Shown: piece after piece, positions 29,501-38,024 of the stretch
How positions within the stretch are numbered: the first letter of the stretch is position 1
How the letters are laid out: each line of letters opens with the position of its first letter
The notes under the pieces: model-generated
Told to the model about the DNA's origin: nothing
Databases searched by the model: none
Seen by the model: the letters and a program-made list of their open reading frames with translations, nothing else
Assembly: GCF_943192895.1 (NCBI RefSeq)
Contig: NZ_CALPCB010000006.1
Location: 1 to 64,000, forward strand
Direction of reading: 5' to 3'
From: Veillonella_A intestinalis
GTDB taxonomy: Bacteria > Bacillota > Negativicutes > Veillonellales > Veillonellaceae
DNA: 64,000 nucleotides
Translations under genes and position numbers: made by a program

Positions 29501-30054
29501 AGAACTTCAATTTTTTGAATTTCATGAGAAGTACGGAAACCATCAAAGAAGTTGATGAATGGTACGCGTGTTTTAATAGCTGTTAAGTGAGCTACTGGAG
29601 CAAGGTCCATAACTTCTTGTACAGAAGCTTCGGAGAGCATTGCACAACCAGCGGCACGAGCGGCCATAACGTCTTGGTGGTCACCAAAAATGGCTAATGC
29701 GTGAGCGGCAAGAGCACGAGCTGCTACATGGAATACACCTGGTAATAATTCACCAGCTACTTTATACAAGTTTGGAAGCATTAACAATAAACCTTGAGAA
29801 GAGGTAAATGTAGTTGTTAAAGCACCTGCTTGTAAGGAACCGTGTACAGCAGCGGCAGCACCAGCTTCAGACTGCATTTCTACAACCTGTACTTTGTGGC
29901 CGAAGATATTTTTACGGCCAGTAGCAGCCCAGTCATCAACGTGTTCTGGCATTGGAGAAGACGGTGTGATTGGATAAATAGCTGCTACTTCGGTAAAACC
30001 GTATGCAACGTGAGCTGCGGCCTGGTTGCCGTCCATAGTTTTCATTTTACGCAT
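26524..30054 (-). CDS. nifJ: Pyruvate:ferredoxin (flavodoxin) oxidoreductase, single chain
   Basis: Converts pyruvate and CoA to acetyl-CoA and CO2 and reduces ferredoxin; the key step in fermenting lactate-derived pyruvate. The 1176 residues are the full one-chain type: pyrimidine-binding and transketolase-like N-terminus (YPITPSSPMPE), gamma domain, two 4Fe-4S clusters (CIQCNQCAFVCP, CLGCSNCVNICP), and TPP-binding C-terminus (GDGWAYDIGFGGLDHV). AAGGAGG lies 10 nt before the start. A LysR-type gene is divergent upstream with a matching operator. Confidence 0.97.
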   Translation of the reverse strand: MRKMKTMDGNQAAAHVAYGFTEVAAIYPITPSSPMPEHVDDWAATGRKNIFGHKVQVVEMQSEAGAAAAVHGSLQAGALTTTFTSSQGLLLMLPNLYKVAGELLPGVFHVAARALAAHALAIFGDHQDVMAARAAGCAMLSEASVQEVMDLAPVAHLTAIKTRVPFINFFDGFRTSHEIQKIEVLDYEELKPLVDMEAVEEFRKRALNPDAPVTRGTAENPDIYFQHREASNPFYLEVPNVVEHYMAEINKLTGRNYQLFNYVGAPDATDVIVAMGSSCQVVEETVDYLNKQGRKVGLVKIHLFRPFATDRFVAALPKTVERIAVLDRTKEPGALAEPLFLDVQAALVQNDINAKVYGGRYGLSSKDVIPADIVSVFDNMLADAPKRFFTLGIEDDVTNLSLKRAEGVSITAEGLTGCKFWGFGSDGTVGANKSAIKIIGDYTDMYAQAYFDYDSKKSGGVTMSHLRFGKTPINKPYLVTEPEFIACHRQSYVHEYDLLRGIKKGGTFLLNCTWTPEELEEKLPANLRRTIAEKELNFYIINAAEIAREIGLGGRINMICQAAFFKLTNIIPVDKAIEYLKDSVEKTYGKKGQNVVDMNNAAIDKGVGALVKIDVPASWKDAVDNAAKEEKPGCASCPSYVENICKPVNAQAGYDLPVSSFAGFEDGTLPAGTAAYEKRGAALFVPHWIKENCIQCNQCAFVCPHATIRPVLATAEEVAAGPDNFEAIPALGAKDLQFRIAVSPLDCLGCSNCVNICPSPKGKAIEMRPIDGEMEFAETWDYAVKLPVKANPMKKDTVKGSQFETPLLEFSGACAGCGETPYARLITQLFGDRMVIANATGCSSIWGASMPASPYTTNQQGQGPAWGNSLFEDNAEYGYGMFVGAQKVRAQLAETAQVVAEKAAPSLKAAIENWIEGKDQGEGSRERVAELVKELEAAEQTEEVKEMLAKKQYLVKRSQWIFGGDGWAYDIGFGGLDHVLASGEDINVFVFDTEVYSNTGGQSSKSTHTAAVAQFAASGKRTKKKDLGMMAMTYGYVYVAQVSMGADKNQLMKAITEAEAYPGPSLIIAYAPCINHGIKGGMGNAQEEQRRAVASGYWDLYRYNPALKEAGKNPFSLDSKEPTESFRDFLMNEVRYASLKKAAPEMAEELFEKTEKDAIERRKSYVRLQKGFDEVQ

Positions 30055-30657
30055 GTTAAAAAAGCCTCCTTAAGCATTAAGAATGAGTTTTACACTTGCT
30101 TACCCTTATTATCTCAGGAACAAATTCCCCCGCACCTAGCGCATATCTATGTCTTAGCATGTGAATACCCTATAGTATAATGAATACACTATAGGATTTT
30201 ATACTGCGTATAAATTTTTGACATACATATTGGCAAATCGCTTCTAAACTGCACTGCTTCTACTATCAAGCAACCAAGAATGTTAAAATTTAATGCATTC
30301 TTTGTCGTATTTTTCGTAAAAGCATTGCCTATCTTGCAAAAATGTAATAATATAATACTATTAAAACTATTTTGCATTTGGAGGACCTATTTCATTCCTA
30401 AAATAACAAATCGATATAGCCTCATGTCTTAATTATACAATTATAGATTGCATATAGCAACTGAAACAGGCGTATCTGAATTGCTAATTATGAGATAATA
30501 ACTTGACATTTTTTCATAGGTTCTCAATATTGCGAACGTTTTTCAATAACGCTATTTTTCAACGATATTGGAGTCATTCTTTACATTACATGAGTTTAAC
30601 GCATTCTTGAAAAGTAGCTTTGAGTCTTTCATATATTTTTACTAGTTGAGGTGTACT
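30055..30657. other. Long nifJ-lysR intergenic region
   Basis: 600 nt with no supportable gene. It holds the nifJ leader, the LysR-type operator at 30170 and, on the plus strand, a -35 TTGACA (30503-30508) with a -10-like AATATT (30526-30531) 17 nt later that could serve the LysR gene. A 62-codon minus-strand frame at 30189-30377 has no ribosome site or recognisable motif. Confidence 0.6.
30170..30194. promoter_or_regulatory. LysR-type operator upstream of nifJ
   Basis: A perfect inverted repeat CTATAGT-N11-ACTATAG with the T-N11-A core expected of LysR-type regulators. A candidate nifJ -10 TATACT on the minus strand (30074-equivalent position within the left arm, 30174-30179) overlaps it. 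It lies 115 nt before the nifJ start. The divergent LysR gene is the obvious candidate to bind it; this is inferred. Confidence 0.7.
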
Positions 30658-31587
30658 ATGGATTTTCATCATTTAAAATACTTCGTAGAAGTAGCCGATC
30701 AAAAAAGTTTTAGTAAAGCAGCACGCAACTTGCACATCTCGCAATCCGCTATTAGTCGTACGATTAAAGCTCTTGAAGATGAGCTAGGTGTTGTTTTATT
30801 CATGCGTAATGCTAAATCAGTAGAATTAACTGATGGCGGTACCATCTTTTTAACTCATGCGAAACGCGTTGTTTTCATGTTTGAGCATTTAAAAACAGAT
30901 TTTGAAAATGAGTTCCGATTAGAACAAGGCTCTATTCACATTGGATTACCACCAATTACAGATGCCCCTATTTTTGCTCAACTATTAGGTGAATTTAAAC
31001 GTTCTTATCCACAAATTAATTTAGAATTATACGAAGAAGGTTCTAAAAAAATTGAACTTAGTGTACAAGAAGGTCTTATTGATATTGGTATTATTTGTAC
31101 AAAACCAAATCCTAAAGAATTTGAGTCCTTCTATCTTACTAGCGACCCACTCTGTGTTATTTTACCGCGCGATAACCCATTAGCTAAAGAAAAAGAAATT
31201 TCCTTAGACATGTTATCCGAAGAATCTTTTGTACTTCATAAAGATGATTTCAACCTTCATGATGAAGTAGTAAAATCTTGTAAACATGCCGGTTTCCAAC
31301 CTCATATTGTATTTGAAACTAGCCAACGTGACTTAATGTTACAAACAGTAGGTGCTCACTTAGCCATTGCTTTGCTACCAAGCCGTCTCTGCCCTGCCAA
31401 AGGGGAAAATACAAAAGTTGGTACTAGCGTAGCCGTGCGCCCACTAGTTCGTCCTGAAATTACTCATACATTATATGTAATTTGGAAAAAAGGTCATTAT
31501 CTCTCCCACGCGTCTCGCTTGTGGTTAGATTTTGTAACCGCTAAATTACCATTACCAACTGGTTCTATTTCTGCAGAAGGGAAATAA
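30658..31587 (+). CDS. LysR-family transcriptional regulator (divergent from nifJ)
   Basis: 309 residues: N-terminal winged helix-turn-helix (MDFHHLKYFVEVADQKSFSKAA, then HISQSAISRTIKALEDELG) and a periplasmic-binding-like effector domain. The start at 30658 is set by GAGGTG 4 nt upstream. It is divergent from nifJ and probably controls it through the operator at 30170; the effector is unknown. The last codon is 5 nt before the next gene, so the two are probably cotranscribed. Confidence 0.92.
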   Translation: MDFHHLKYFVEVADQKSFSKAARNLHISQSAISRTIKALEDELGVVLFMRNAKSVELTDGGTIFLTHAKRVVFMFEHLKTDFENEFRLEQGSIHIGLPPITDAPIFAQLLGEFKRSYPQINLELYEEGSKKIELSVQEGLIDIGIICTKPNPKEFESFYLTSDPLCVILPRDNPLAKEKEISLDMLSEESFVLHKDDFNLHDEVVKSCKHAGFQPHIVFETSQRDLMLQTVGAHLAIALLPSRLCPAKGENTKVGTSVAVRPLVRPEITHTLYVIWKKGHYLSHASRLWLDFVTAKLPLPTGSISAEGK

Positions 31588-31592
31588 GCATC

Positions 31593-32066
31593 ATGAGTGA
31601 GGAACGTCCTCGCAAGTTCGAGCCTCAACCAGGCCCTAATAAGCCACCAAAAACGCTCACTAACTTATGGAAGCGCACTACAACTTGGTTATGGTTACTC
31701 ATAGTTTGTATGGGCTGTTATATCGCTTATCAGCAAGCCCAAATTGATGAGCTAGCAACCAGAGTCTATGGTCAATACAATATGAGTGACATGGACAGTT
31801 TTGATTATCGTATTACTAACCTAGAACACATCAGCAATGCGCACGCCGCTCGTTTAAAAGTAGCGGAAAAAGATATTGTCCAACTCCAAAAAGAGACTAA
31901 TCAGTTTCAATGGCGCCTCATACAATTAGAATGGCTTCATCCTGAAATAAAAGTACCACAAGCGGCACCAACCGTGCCCTCATTAAAAGACTTTGATAGT
32001 AATCCAGGCCAAGTTCCCTCCCCACTACAACCAGGGGAAAGTATTTTTAATGACACAACACCTTAG
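31593..32066 (+). CDS. Membrane-anchored coiled-coil protein, unknown function
   Basis: 157 residues, not recognised. The N-terminus is Pro/Lys-rich (1-27), then one membrane helix (about 31-47, WLWLLIVCMGCYIAY). A likely coiled coil with heptad-like spacing runs from about 48 to 116, and the C-terminus is Pro-rich and disordered. A single helix with a charged short N-terminus suggests a type II inner-membrane protein with its coiled coil outside. It sits 5 nt after the LysR gene, so the two share a transcript. No function is assigned. Confidence 0.75.
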   Translation: MSEERPRKFEPQPGPNKPPKTLTNLWKRTTTWLWLLIVCMGCYIAYQQAQIDELATRVYGQYNMSDMDSFDYRITNLEHISNAHAARLKVAEKDIVQLQKETNQFQWRLIQLEWLHPEIKVPQAAPTVPSLKDFDSNPGQVPSPLQPGESIFNDTTP

Positions 32067-32080
32067 TATATAAAAAATAA

Positions 32081-32128
32081 AAAAGGTCGTAAGCAAACGA
32101 ATCATACATCGTTTACTTACGACCTTTT
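32081..32128. terminator. Bidirectional terminator between convergent genes
   Basis: 20-nt arms (AAAAGGTCGTAAGCAAACGA and its complement with one mismatch) around an 8-nt loop, with T runs on both strands. It serves the plus-strand 157-residue gene and the minus-strand CitMHS gene. Confidence 0.9.
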
Positions 32129-32158
32129 ATTATATTACTAACTCTCTGCTAGTAAAAA

Positions 32159-33487
32159 TTATAAGTGGAACAAACCTAACATAGCACCACAAGCTAACGA
32201 AATCAAGGACATGATAAACAAACGTGGAGCACAGAATTTCAACATATCTTTAATTTCAATACCAGCTAAACCACAAGCTAAGAATGTAGTCGCTGCATGA
32301 GGCGTTACTAATACACCATAGTTTTTAGAAATCAACATAGCCATAGCCATATCTTGAGGATTTACACCAAATTTTTCACCTACACTAATAGCCAATGGAA
32401 CAAGACCAAAGAAGTAGGAGTCAGTGCCAAGCAACATACCAATTGGTACCCCAAGAATACCAAAGATAGTTTGTAAATGACCACCCAAGAAATCTGGTAC
32501 TAAGGTAATTAACATAGATGCCATGTTATCCATCATTTTAGTACCGCTTAATACACCTAAGAATACGCCAGATGCTAATAAAATCATAGGCATTGTTAAG
32601 GCAGTATCAGCATGCATTTTAATAGCTTTAGATTGTGCTTTTGCACCAGGGAAGTTAACAATCAAAGCAATGGCAAGTCCGAACATGAACGCACCATAAA
32701 GCGGAATCTTAGTGAAGCAAAGTAAGCCAATAACAACTAAAGTTAACAAACCATTGAACCATAACAATTTAGGACGTTTCATAGCTTCTAAATCTTCAGA
32801 AGTTACATTACCATCAGTTGGTACTAATGAAGAATCTAATAATGCAGCTTCACCAGTTGGGTTTAAACCAGCACCACGACGTTTTTCAACAATCCCCATA
32901 TAAGCAGCAAACACAATTAAGATTACTAAGCCTACCCCTTGTAATGGAATTAATGCTTGCCATAAAGCATTTACATCAGCGTTTAATACAACCCCTGTAC
33001 GCGCTACTGGACCACCCCATGGTACCAAGTTCATGATACTCATAGCCGCACCAATGATACATACTAAAGTTACAGGGCGAATGTGTAACTTTTTATAAAT
33101 AGGAAGCATGGCAGGAATCGTAATTAACAAGGTAGATGCTAACGCGCCATCCAAATGCCCTACTACTGCGATAAGTGCTGTAGCAATGGTAACTAACATA
33201 ATATTATTGCCGGCTTTTTTAGCCAAGTAATTTACCAATGGATCAAATAGACCAACATCACTCATCAAGGAGAAGTACACAATAGAGAATACGAATAATA
33301 CCGCTGTAGACCAAGTTTTAGATACACCTGCTTGAATAAATGTAAAAATATCTGATGGACCAAAACCAGCAATAACAGCCATGATAATAGGCACGATTAC
33401 GAAAATCGGCACAGGATTTGTTTTAGATTGGATTAATGCCCATACGATGATAACAATCATCAATAGGCCCAAAATACCTAAAAACAT
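32159..33487 (-). CDS. CitMHS-family citrate/divalent-metal:H+ symporter
   Basis: Inner-membrane carrier of the CitMHS family, which takes up citrate complexed with a divalent metal. The 442 residues form about 12 hydrophobic helices with VVGHLDGALASTLLITIPAMLP and VPWGGPVARTG, both typical of the family. AAGGAG lies 8 nt before the start. It follows citF but a strong terminator lies between them, so it may also have its own promoter. The exact substrate is inferred from family and from citrate lyase genes next door. Confidence 0.85.
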   Translation of the reverse strand: MFLGILGLLMIVIIVWALIQSKTNPVPIFVIVPIIMAVIAGFGPSDIFTFIQAGVSKTWSTAVLFVFSIVYFSLMSDVGLFDPLVNYLAKKAGNNIMLVTIATALIAVVGHLDGALASTLLITIPAMLPIYKKLHIRPVTLVCIIGAAMSIMNLVPWGGPVARTGVVLNADVNALWQALIPLQGVGLVILIVFAAYMGIVEKRRGAGLNPTGEAALLDSSLVPTDGNVTSEDLEAMKRPKLLWFNGLLTLVVIGLLCFTKIPLYGAFMFGLAIALIVNFPGAKAQSKAIKMHADTALTMPMILLASGVFLGVLSGTKMMDNMASMLITLVPDFLGGHLQTIFGILGVPIGMLLGTDSYFFGLVPLAISVGEKFGVNPQDMAMAMLISKNYGVLVTPHAATTFLACGLAGIEIKDMLKFCAPRLFIMSLISLACGAMLGLFHL

Positions 33488-33572
33488 AGGAAAAACTCCT
33501 TTCCAACATATAAACGTTACAGACTAAAAAACTCTTGCTCATTTAACAAGCTTGCCTGTTGCACTATATAAG

Positions 33573-33602
33573 AAAAAGGGATTGCCGTAACAATCCCTTT
33601 TT
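33573..33602 (-). terminator. Terminator after citF
   Basis: Perfect 12-nt arms (AAAAAGGGATTG and its complement) around a 6-nt loop, followed by T residues on the minus strand, 79 nt after the citF stop. It separates citF from the CitMHS gene. Confidence 0.9.
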
Positions 33603-33680
33603 CAAAAATACTATTAGCAATTTCAATCAAGCTTCGTAACGCTGATTCAATAATTAATTTGTCTTTATTCCATCGACTAA

Positions 33681-35234
33681 TTAGTCTAATGGTTTGCGAA
33701 CTACGTCGATAATAGAGCCGTCACGGTATTCAACGATAGCTACTACATCTTCGTCTTTATCGCTTACAGTAATACCTTCTGGTTTACCAACAAGATCAAA
33801 AGCTAATTTCTGTAACTCTTCAATTGTGTAAATTGGTAAGTTAGAATCTTTAAAGCGTTCAATCAAGTCAGTGCGACGAGGGTTAATAGCGATACCGCGT
33901 TCTGTTACAATTACGTCAACAGATTCACCTGGCGTAATAACAGTTTGAACGCTATCTAAAATCATTGGCAAACGGCCACGTACTAATGGACAAGTAATAA
34001 CTGTACATTTAGCACCAGCAGCTGTATCACTGTGACCACCAGAAGCCCCCATAAGAACGCCATTGGAGTCAGTCATACAGTTAACATTAAAGTTTGTATC
34101 AATTTCAGTAGCACCAAGGAATACAACATCAAGGTAGTTAGTCATATTGTCAGTCCAAGGATCCGCATACATGGATGCACTCATTTCAATATGAGCAGGG
34201 TTTTTATGTAAAGAAGCAGCTGCTACTGTATCAAATGTTTGAGTATCATAAATAGCATTGATTAAACCGTCTTCTAACATACCTGCCAAAATACCAGTGG
34301 CACCACCAATACCAAAACCAGCTTTAACGCCTTGTTCTTTTAGTTTTTGGCCGATGAATTTAGCTACTGTTAAAGGTGCCCCACCAGCACCAAGCTGGAA
34401 GCTGAAACCTTCTTTAATGATGCCTGCTTGATCAAGGAATTCTGCAGCCATTTCAGCAATTTTAATCTGTACAGGGTTTTTAGTAAAACCAACTGCACCA
34501 GAAGCAATCCCTTCTGGATCACCAATTGCTTCTACTTCAACGATGTAATCTACATCTGTTTGAGGTACAGAATAAGGATATACATAATCAACTAAGTTAT
34601 CAGTAATGGCAACAGTTTTATCTGCATAATGAGAGTCAACCATAGCGTAACCAAGAGCACCACAAGCAGATTTACCTTGCATGCCAGTAAAGTTACCACG
34701 GCGGTCACAAGTAGGTGCACCCATGAAGGCTACATCGATGTGAACTTCACCTGCAATAATAGCACGGGCACGGCCACCATGAGAACGAATAACTACAGGA
34801 CGTTTCAATACGCCTGGATTCTTCGTTAAGAATTTGCCTAGTGCATCACGAAGACCAGAAGTTTCAATAGCTGTTACTGTGCCATCTTTAATCATATCGA
34901 TTAAGAATTCATGACAAGGGCTAAGAGAACTGGAAGCAACAGTAATATCTTTAATACCTTTTGCTTGAATGCGTTCCATAACCATTTTCATAACATAATC
35001 GCCATTACGGAAATGATGGTGGAAAGAAACAGTCATACCATCTTTTAAGCCAGTTTTTTCAATAGCTTCATCGATGGAAGATAATAATTTATCAGCGCCA
35101 CCTTGATTATATTTAGCAACAGGACGGCCTACACGGCGTACTTTAGGCTCAATAGCGAACTCGCCTTGATATAATTCACGACCCGCAAGAGCTGGTAAAT
35201 CCATTGGAATTTCGCGATTTGCTTTATTTAACAT
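33681..35234 (-). CDS. citF: Citrate lyase alpha subunit (citrate:ACP transferase)
   Basis: Transfers the acyl carrier from acetate to citrate in the citrate lyase cycle. The 517 residues match full-length CitF, with SFHHHFRNGDYV, SHGGRARAI, GAPTCDRRGN and a conserved C-terminal GIAINPRR. The start at 35234 follows AAGGAG by 9 nt and overlaps the upstream citDE stop by 11 nt, so they are coupled. A longer frame to 35252 lacks a ribosome site. No citC, citX or citG is seen in this window. Confidence 0.93.
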   Translation of the reverse strand: MLNKANREIPMDLPALAGRELYQGEFAIEPKVRRVGRPVAKYNQGGADKLLSSIDEAIEKTGLKDGMTVSFHHHFRNGDYVMKMVMERIQAKGIKDITVASSSLSPCHEFLIDMIKDGTVTAIETSGLRDALGKFLTKNPGVLKRPVVIRSHGGRARAIIAGEVHIDVAFMGAPTCDRRGNFTGMQGKSACGALGYAMVDSHYADKTVAITDNLVDYVYPYSVPQTDVDYIVEVEAIGDPEGIASGAVGFTKNPVQIKIAEMAAEFLDQAGIIKEGFSFQLGAGGAPLTVAKFIGQKLKEQGVKAGFGIGGATGILAGMLEDGLINAIYDTQTFDTVAAASLHKNPAHIEMSASMYADPWTDNMTNYLDVVFLGATEIDTNFNVNCMTDSNGVLMGASGGHSDTAAGAKCTVITCPLVRGRLPMILDSVQTVITPGESVDVIVTERGIAINPRRTDLIERFKDSNLPIYTIEELQKLAFDLVGKPEGITVSDKDEDVVAIVEYRDGSIIDVVRKPLD

Positions 35235-36468
35235 TAATTTCAGCTCCTTCATCTACTTCTACTTTAATACCGGCTGCACGTGCTTTATCTACAATGCGTT
35301 GTGCACGAACTACGATAGGACCATCAATCATCTTACCGTCAACAGCAATAACGCCTTTATTGTTTTTCAAAGCATCTGCATAGCTATTCAATACTTTAAC
35401 AGAATGAGCAATTTCTTTTTCATCTGGAGTAAATACTTTGTGAGCCAATTTAATCTGACTTGGATGGATACAAGATTTACCATCGAAGCCAAGGGCCTTA
35501 ATGTATTGTACTTCTTCTACGAAACCATCTAGATCTTTAACATCAGAGAATACAGTATCTACGCAACGAATACCTGCTTCACGAGCTGCCAATAAGATAG
35601 ATTGACGAGCAAATGCTAATTCAACAGCTGGTTTAGATTTACCAGTGCGAAGGTCAGCACGATAATCTTCAGCACCAAGTGCGATACCTACAACGCGAGG
35701 GCCATGGCAGATTTCACGTACATTATAAAGACCTTTAACGGATTCAATCGCTACAATAATATTAATTGTACCTTCTTCCCAACCATTAGCTTTTTCTACT
35801 TCTTCAATTTTACGAGCTACGATTTCAACTTCAGATACGTCTTCAGTTTTTGGAATACGAATCAAGTTTGGTTTAGCTGGTACAATTACATCTAAGTCAT
35901 CATAGCCATATGGTGTCTGAGTTGGATGGTTAATACGAACTACTGTTTCAGAGCGGAAAGTCATGCTTTTCAAAGCTTCAGCTGTCATCAAACGAGCTGT
36001 ATCTTTTTCTGTTACAGGAATGGAGTCTTCAATATCAAACATCAAGCTATCCGCACCGTGGATATCTGCGCTATTAATCATTTTAGGCGTATTCCCAGGC
36101 ACGAACATCATGCTACGAGAAATACGAGCTTTAGCAGCTTCTGATAATGGTAAATTTTTAACTTCTACGGGACGAGTTTCGTCATGAGTTACAGTAGCTT
36201 TCGGTTCAGAACCGCGTTCTAAAGCACCTAATACACGTGCTTTAATTGCATAGTCCCAAGCGGCCTTATCATCGGCGATAACCTTTACCCCATCATAACC
36301 AGCTTCTTTTACTGTGTTCACGATTAATTCTTCAATGTGTTTACCATACTGGCGTTTTACTTTTGAAGTTAATTCAACTTCAATACCAGCTGCGATTGGC
36401 TCAACGGTTACAAGACAATCTTGTTTTTCGTCAAAACCAGCAGTCGCTGCTTTTACTAATTTGTTCAT
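35224..36468 (-). CDS. citE: Fused citrate lyase gamma (CitD) and beta (CitE) subunits
   Basis: 414 residues. Residues 1 to about 95 match the CitD acyl-carrier subunit (KAATAG, VTVEP, KRQYGKHIEELI, DDKAAWDYAIKARVLGALERG). From about 112 on the protein is CitE, the citryl-ACP lyase: SMMFVPGNTPKM, MFDIEDSIP, VVRINHP and LGAEDYRAD. CitD and CitE are normally separate proteins. The serine near position 14 that carries the phosphoribosyl-dephospho-CoA group in CitD is replaced: the aligned GFDEKQD has Lys, and no Ser occurs before residue 35. AAAGGA is 9 nt before the start. Confidence 0.85.
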   Translation of the reverse strand: MNKLVKAATAGFDEKQDCLVTVEPIAAGIEVELTSKVKRQYGKHIEELIVNTVKEAGYDGVKVIADDKAAWDYAIKARVLGALERGSEPKATVTHDETRPVEVKNLPLSEAAKARISRSMMFVPGNTPKMINSADIHGADSLMFDIEDSIPVTEKDTARLMTAEALKSMTFRSETVVRINHPTQTPYGYDDLDVIVPAKPNLIRIPKTEDVSEVEIVARKIEEVEKANGWEEGTINIIVAIESVKGLYNVREICHGPRVVGIALGAEDYRADLRTGKSKPAVELAFARQSILLAAREAGIRCVDTVFSDVKDLDGFVEEVQYIKALGFDGKSCIHPSQIKLAHKVFTPDEKEIAHSVKVLNSYADALKNNKGVIAVDGKMIDGPIVVRAQRIVDKARAAGIKVEVDEGAEINVK

Positions 36469-36553
36469 AGCTTCGCATCCTTTCTTAACGAATCATAGCT
36501 AATAATAAACTAACACTAAACCAAAAAGAACTAAAATTTATAATTTACTGATA

Positions 36554-36580
36554 CTCAAGTGGAGCAAAGCCCCACCTGAG
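36554..36580 (-). other. Hairpin between the DASS carrier gene and citDE
   Basis: On the minus strand CTCAGGTGG pairs with CCACTTGAG (one G-U) around a 9-nt loop, with no T run. It lies in the 125-nt gap and could be an RNA-processing or stability element that sets the carrier apart from citDE-citF. Confidence 0.5.
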
Positions 36581-36593
36581 CTGGTAACATAAC

Positions 36594-38024
36594 TTATTTA
36601 ATAAGGCCGATAGCAGACCAGTAACCATAACCAACGGTCATTGTTAAGATGAAACATACGATAGCAACTAAGCCACCTACAATCCACCAAGTCTTAACAT
36701 CATTAAACCCTTCACCAAAGATAATTGGTGCTGCCGCTCCGCCGTAGTGAGTTAAGGCCCCACCATAGGAGTTAGTCGCAGCTAATACAAGAGCAAGTCC
36801 CATTGGATCAACACCAGCTACTTTACCAACTGTCAAGAATACTGGTAACATAGCTACTACATAAGCACTACCAGAAGCGAATAAATAACGAACCGCTACA
36901 CTGATAAAGCCAATAACCACTAACGCAATAAATGCATTATCGCCGAAGTGAATATGTGTTTCCATGAATTTAGCTAACCATTCAAAGAATTTCACTTTAC
37001 TTAACGCACTGGACATACCGATAATACCGCCGAACCAAATGAATGTGTTCCAAGCGCCATTACTTTTAAGTACATCATCCCATTTAATAACATTACATAC
37101 AATGGATAAGCACATAGCCGCTACAGCTACGGCTGTCGCATTGATAGAAAGTTTAATACCAAAACCTTGATCCAAAATGGAAGGCATTGCCCAACCAAGT
37201 AAAGCTAAAACGAAAATAGCTACCAAGATTTTTTCACTTAATTTCATTGGCCCTAAATCTTCAAGACCTTGTTTAGCAATCGTATGATTGTCAATCTTAG
37301 TCAATGTAGGACGTTCAACAAGATAAGTAACAAATGGAACTACTAATAACATTACTAAGCCAGGAATTACCATAGCTAAGGCCCAAACACCCCAGTTGAG
37401 GTCAACTCCTAAAATTTTATTCATAAAGTCAGCTGCTAATAAGTTAGGTGCCATAGCCGTAGCAAACATGAAAGATGTTACTTTAGTAACCATATAAGTG
37501 TTAGCACTTAAGTAAGCACCTGCTTTTTTAGCAGTTTCACCTGGTTCAGAACCAAGGGCACGAGCGGTAGCATTGATAATCGGATATACGATACCACCAG
37601 CACGAGCTGTATTCGAAGGGGTTACTGGAGAAATAATAAAATCTAAGATAGCGGTAACATAACCCAAACGCAATACAGTGGAACCAAACATACCAATCAA
37701 ATGATACGCAATACGACGACCAAGACCGGTTTTAACAAATGCTACAGATAAAGCAAAGGCAGAAAATACTAACCACAATGTAGAGGATGCATATCCAGAT
37801 AACACAGCGGATGTATTATTTAAGAAAATAGAAGATGCTGCAATAGATACTAATAAAACTACAGGAGCACCCCATGGTTTAATAACTAAACCTACAATCG
37901 CTGTCAAATAAAAACCAAACAAGCGCCAAGCATTTACTTCAAGACCTTCCGGCGGTGGCATGAACCAAATAATTAACGGAATCAACGCCATAACTGCAAT
38001 TTTAATTAATTTGCTGTTGTTCAT
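36594..38024 (-). CDS. DASS-family dicarboxylate/tricarboxylate carrier
   Basis: Inner-membrane anion carrier (CitT/SodiT-like) for Na+ symport or exchange of citrate, malate, succinate or tartrate. The 476 residues form about 12-14 helices with the SNT-type pair: SPVTPSNTARAGG in the first half and ATNSYGGALTHYGGAAAP in the second. AAGGAG lies 9 nt before the start. It precedes citDE-citF on the same strand, which suggests citrate/succinate exchange during citrate fermentation; the substrate is inferred. Confidence 0.87.
   Translation of the reverse strand: MNNSKLIKIAVMALIPLIIWFMPPPEGLEVNAWRLFGFYLTAIVGLVIKPWGAPVVLLVSIAASSIFLNNTSAVLSGYASSTLWLVFSAFALSVAFVKTGLGRRIAYHLIGMFGSTVLRLGYVTAILDFIISPVTPSNTARAGGIVYPIINATARALGSEPGETAKKAGAYLSANTYMVTKVTSFMFATAMAPNLLAADFMNKILGVDLNWGVWALAMVIPGLVMLLVVPFVTYLVERPTLTKIDNHTIAKQGLEDLGPMKLSEKILVAIFVLALLGWAMPSILDQGFGIKLSINATAVAVAAMCLSIVCNVIKWDDVLKSNGAWNTFIWFGGIIGMSSALSKVKFFEWLAKFMETHIHFGDNAFIALVVIGFISVAVRYLFASGSAYVVAMLPVFLTVGKVAGVDPMGLALVLAATNSYGGALTHYGGAAAPIIFGEGFNDVKTWWIVGGLVAIVCFILTMTVGYGYWSAIGLIK

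Noticed and set aside
30189..30377. A 62-codon minus-strand frame in the nifJ-lysR gap
   Set aside because: No ribosome site and no recognisable motif; it runs into the LysR-type operator region. Composition looks like chance A/T-rich sequence.
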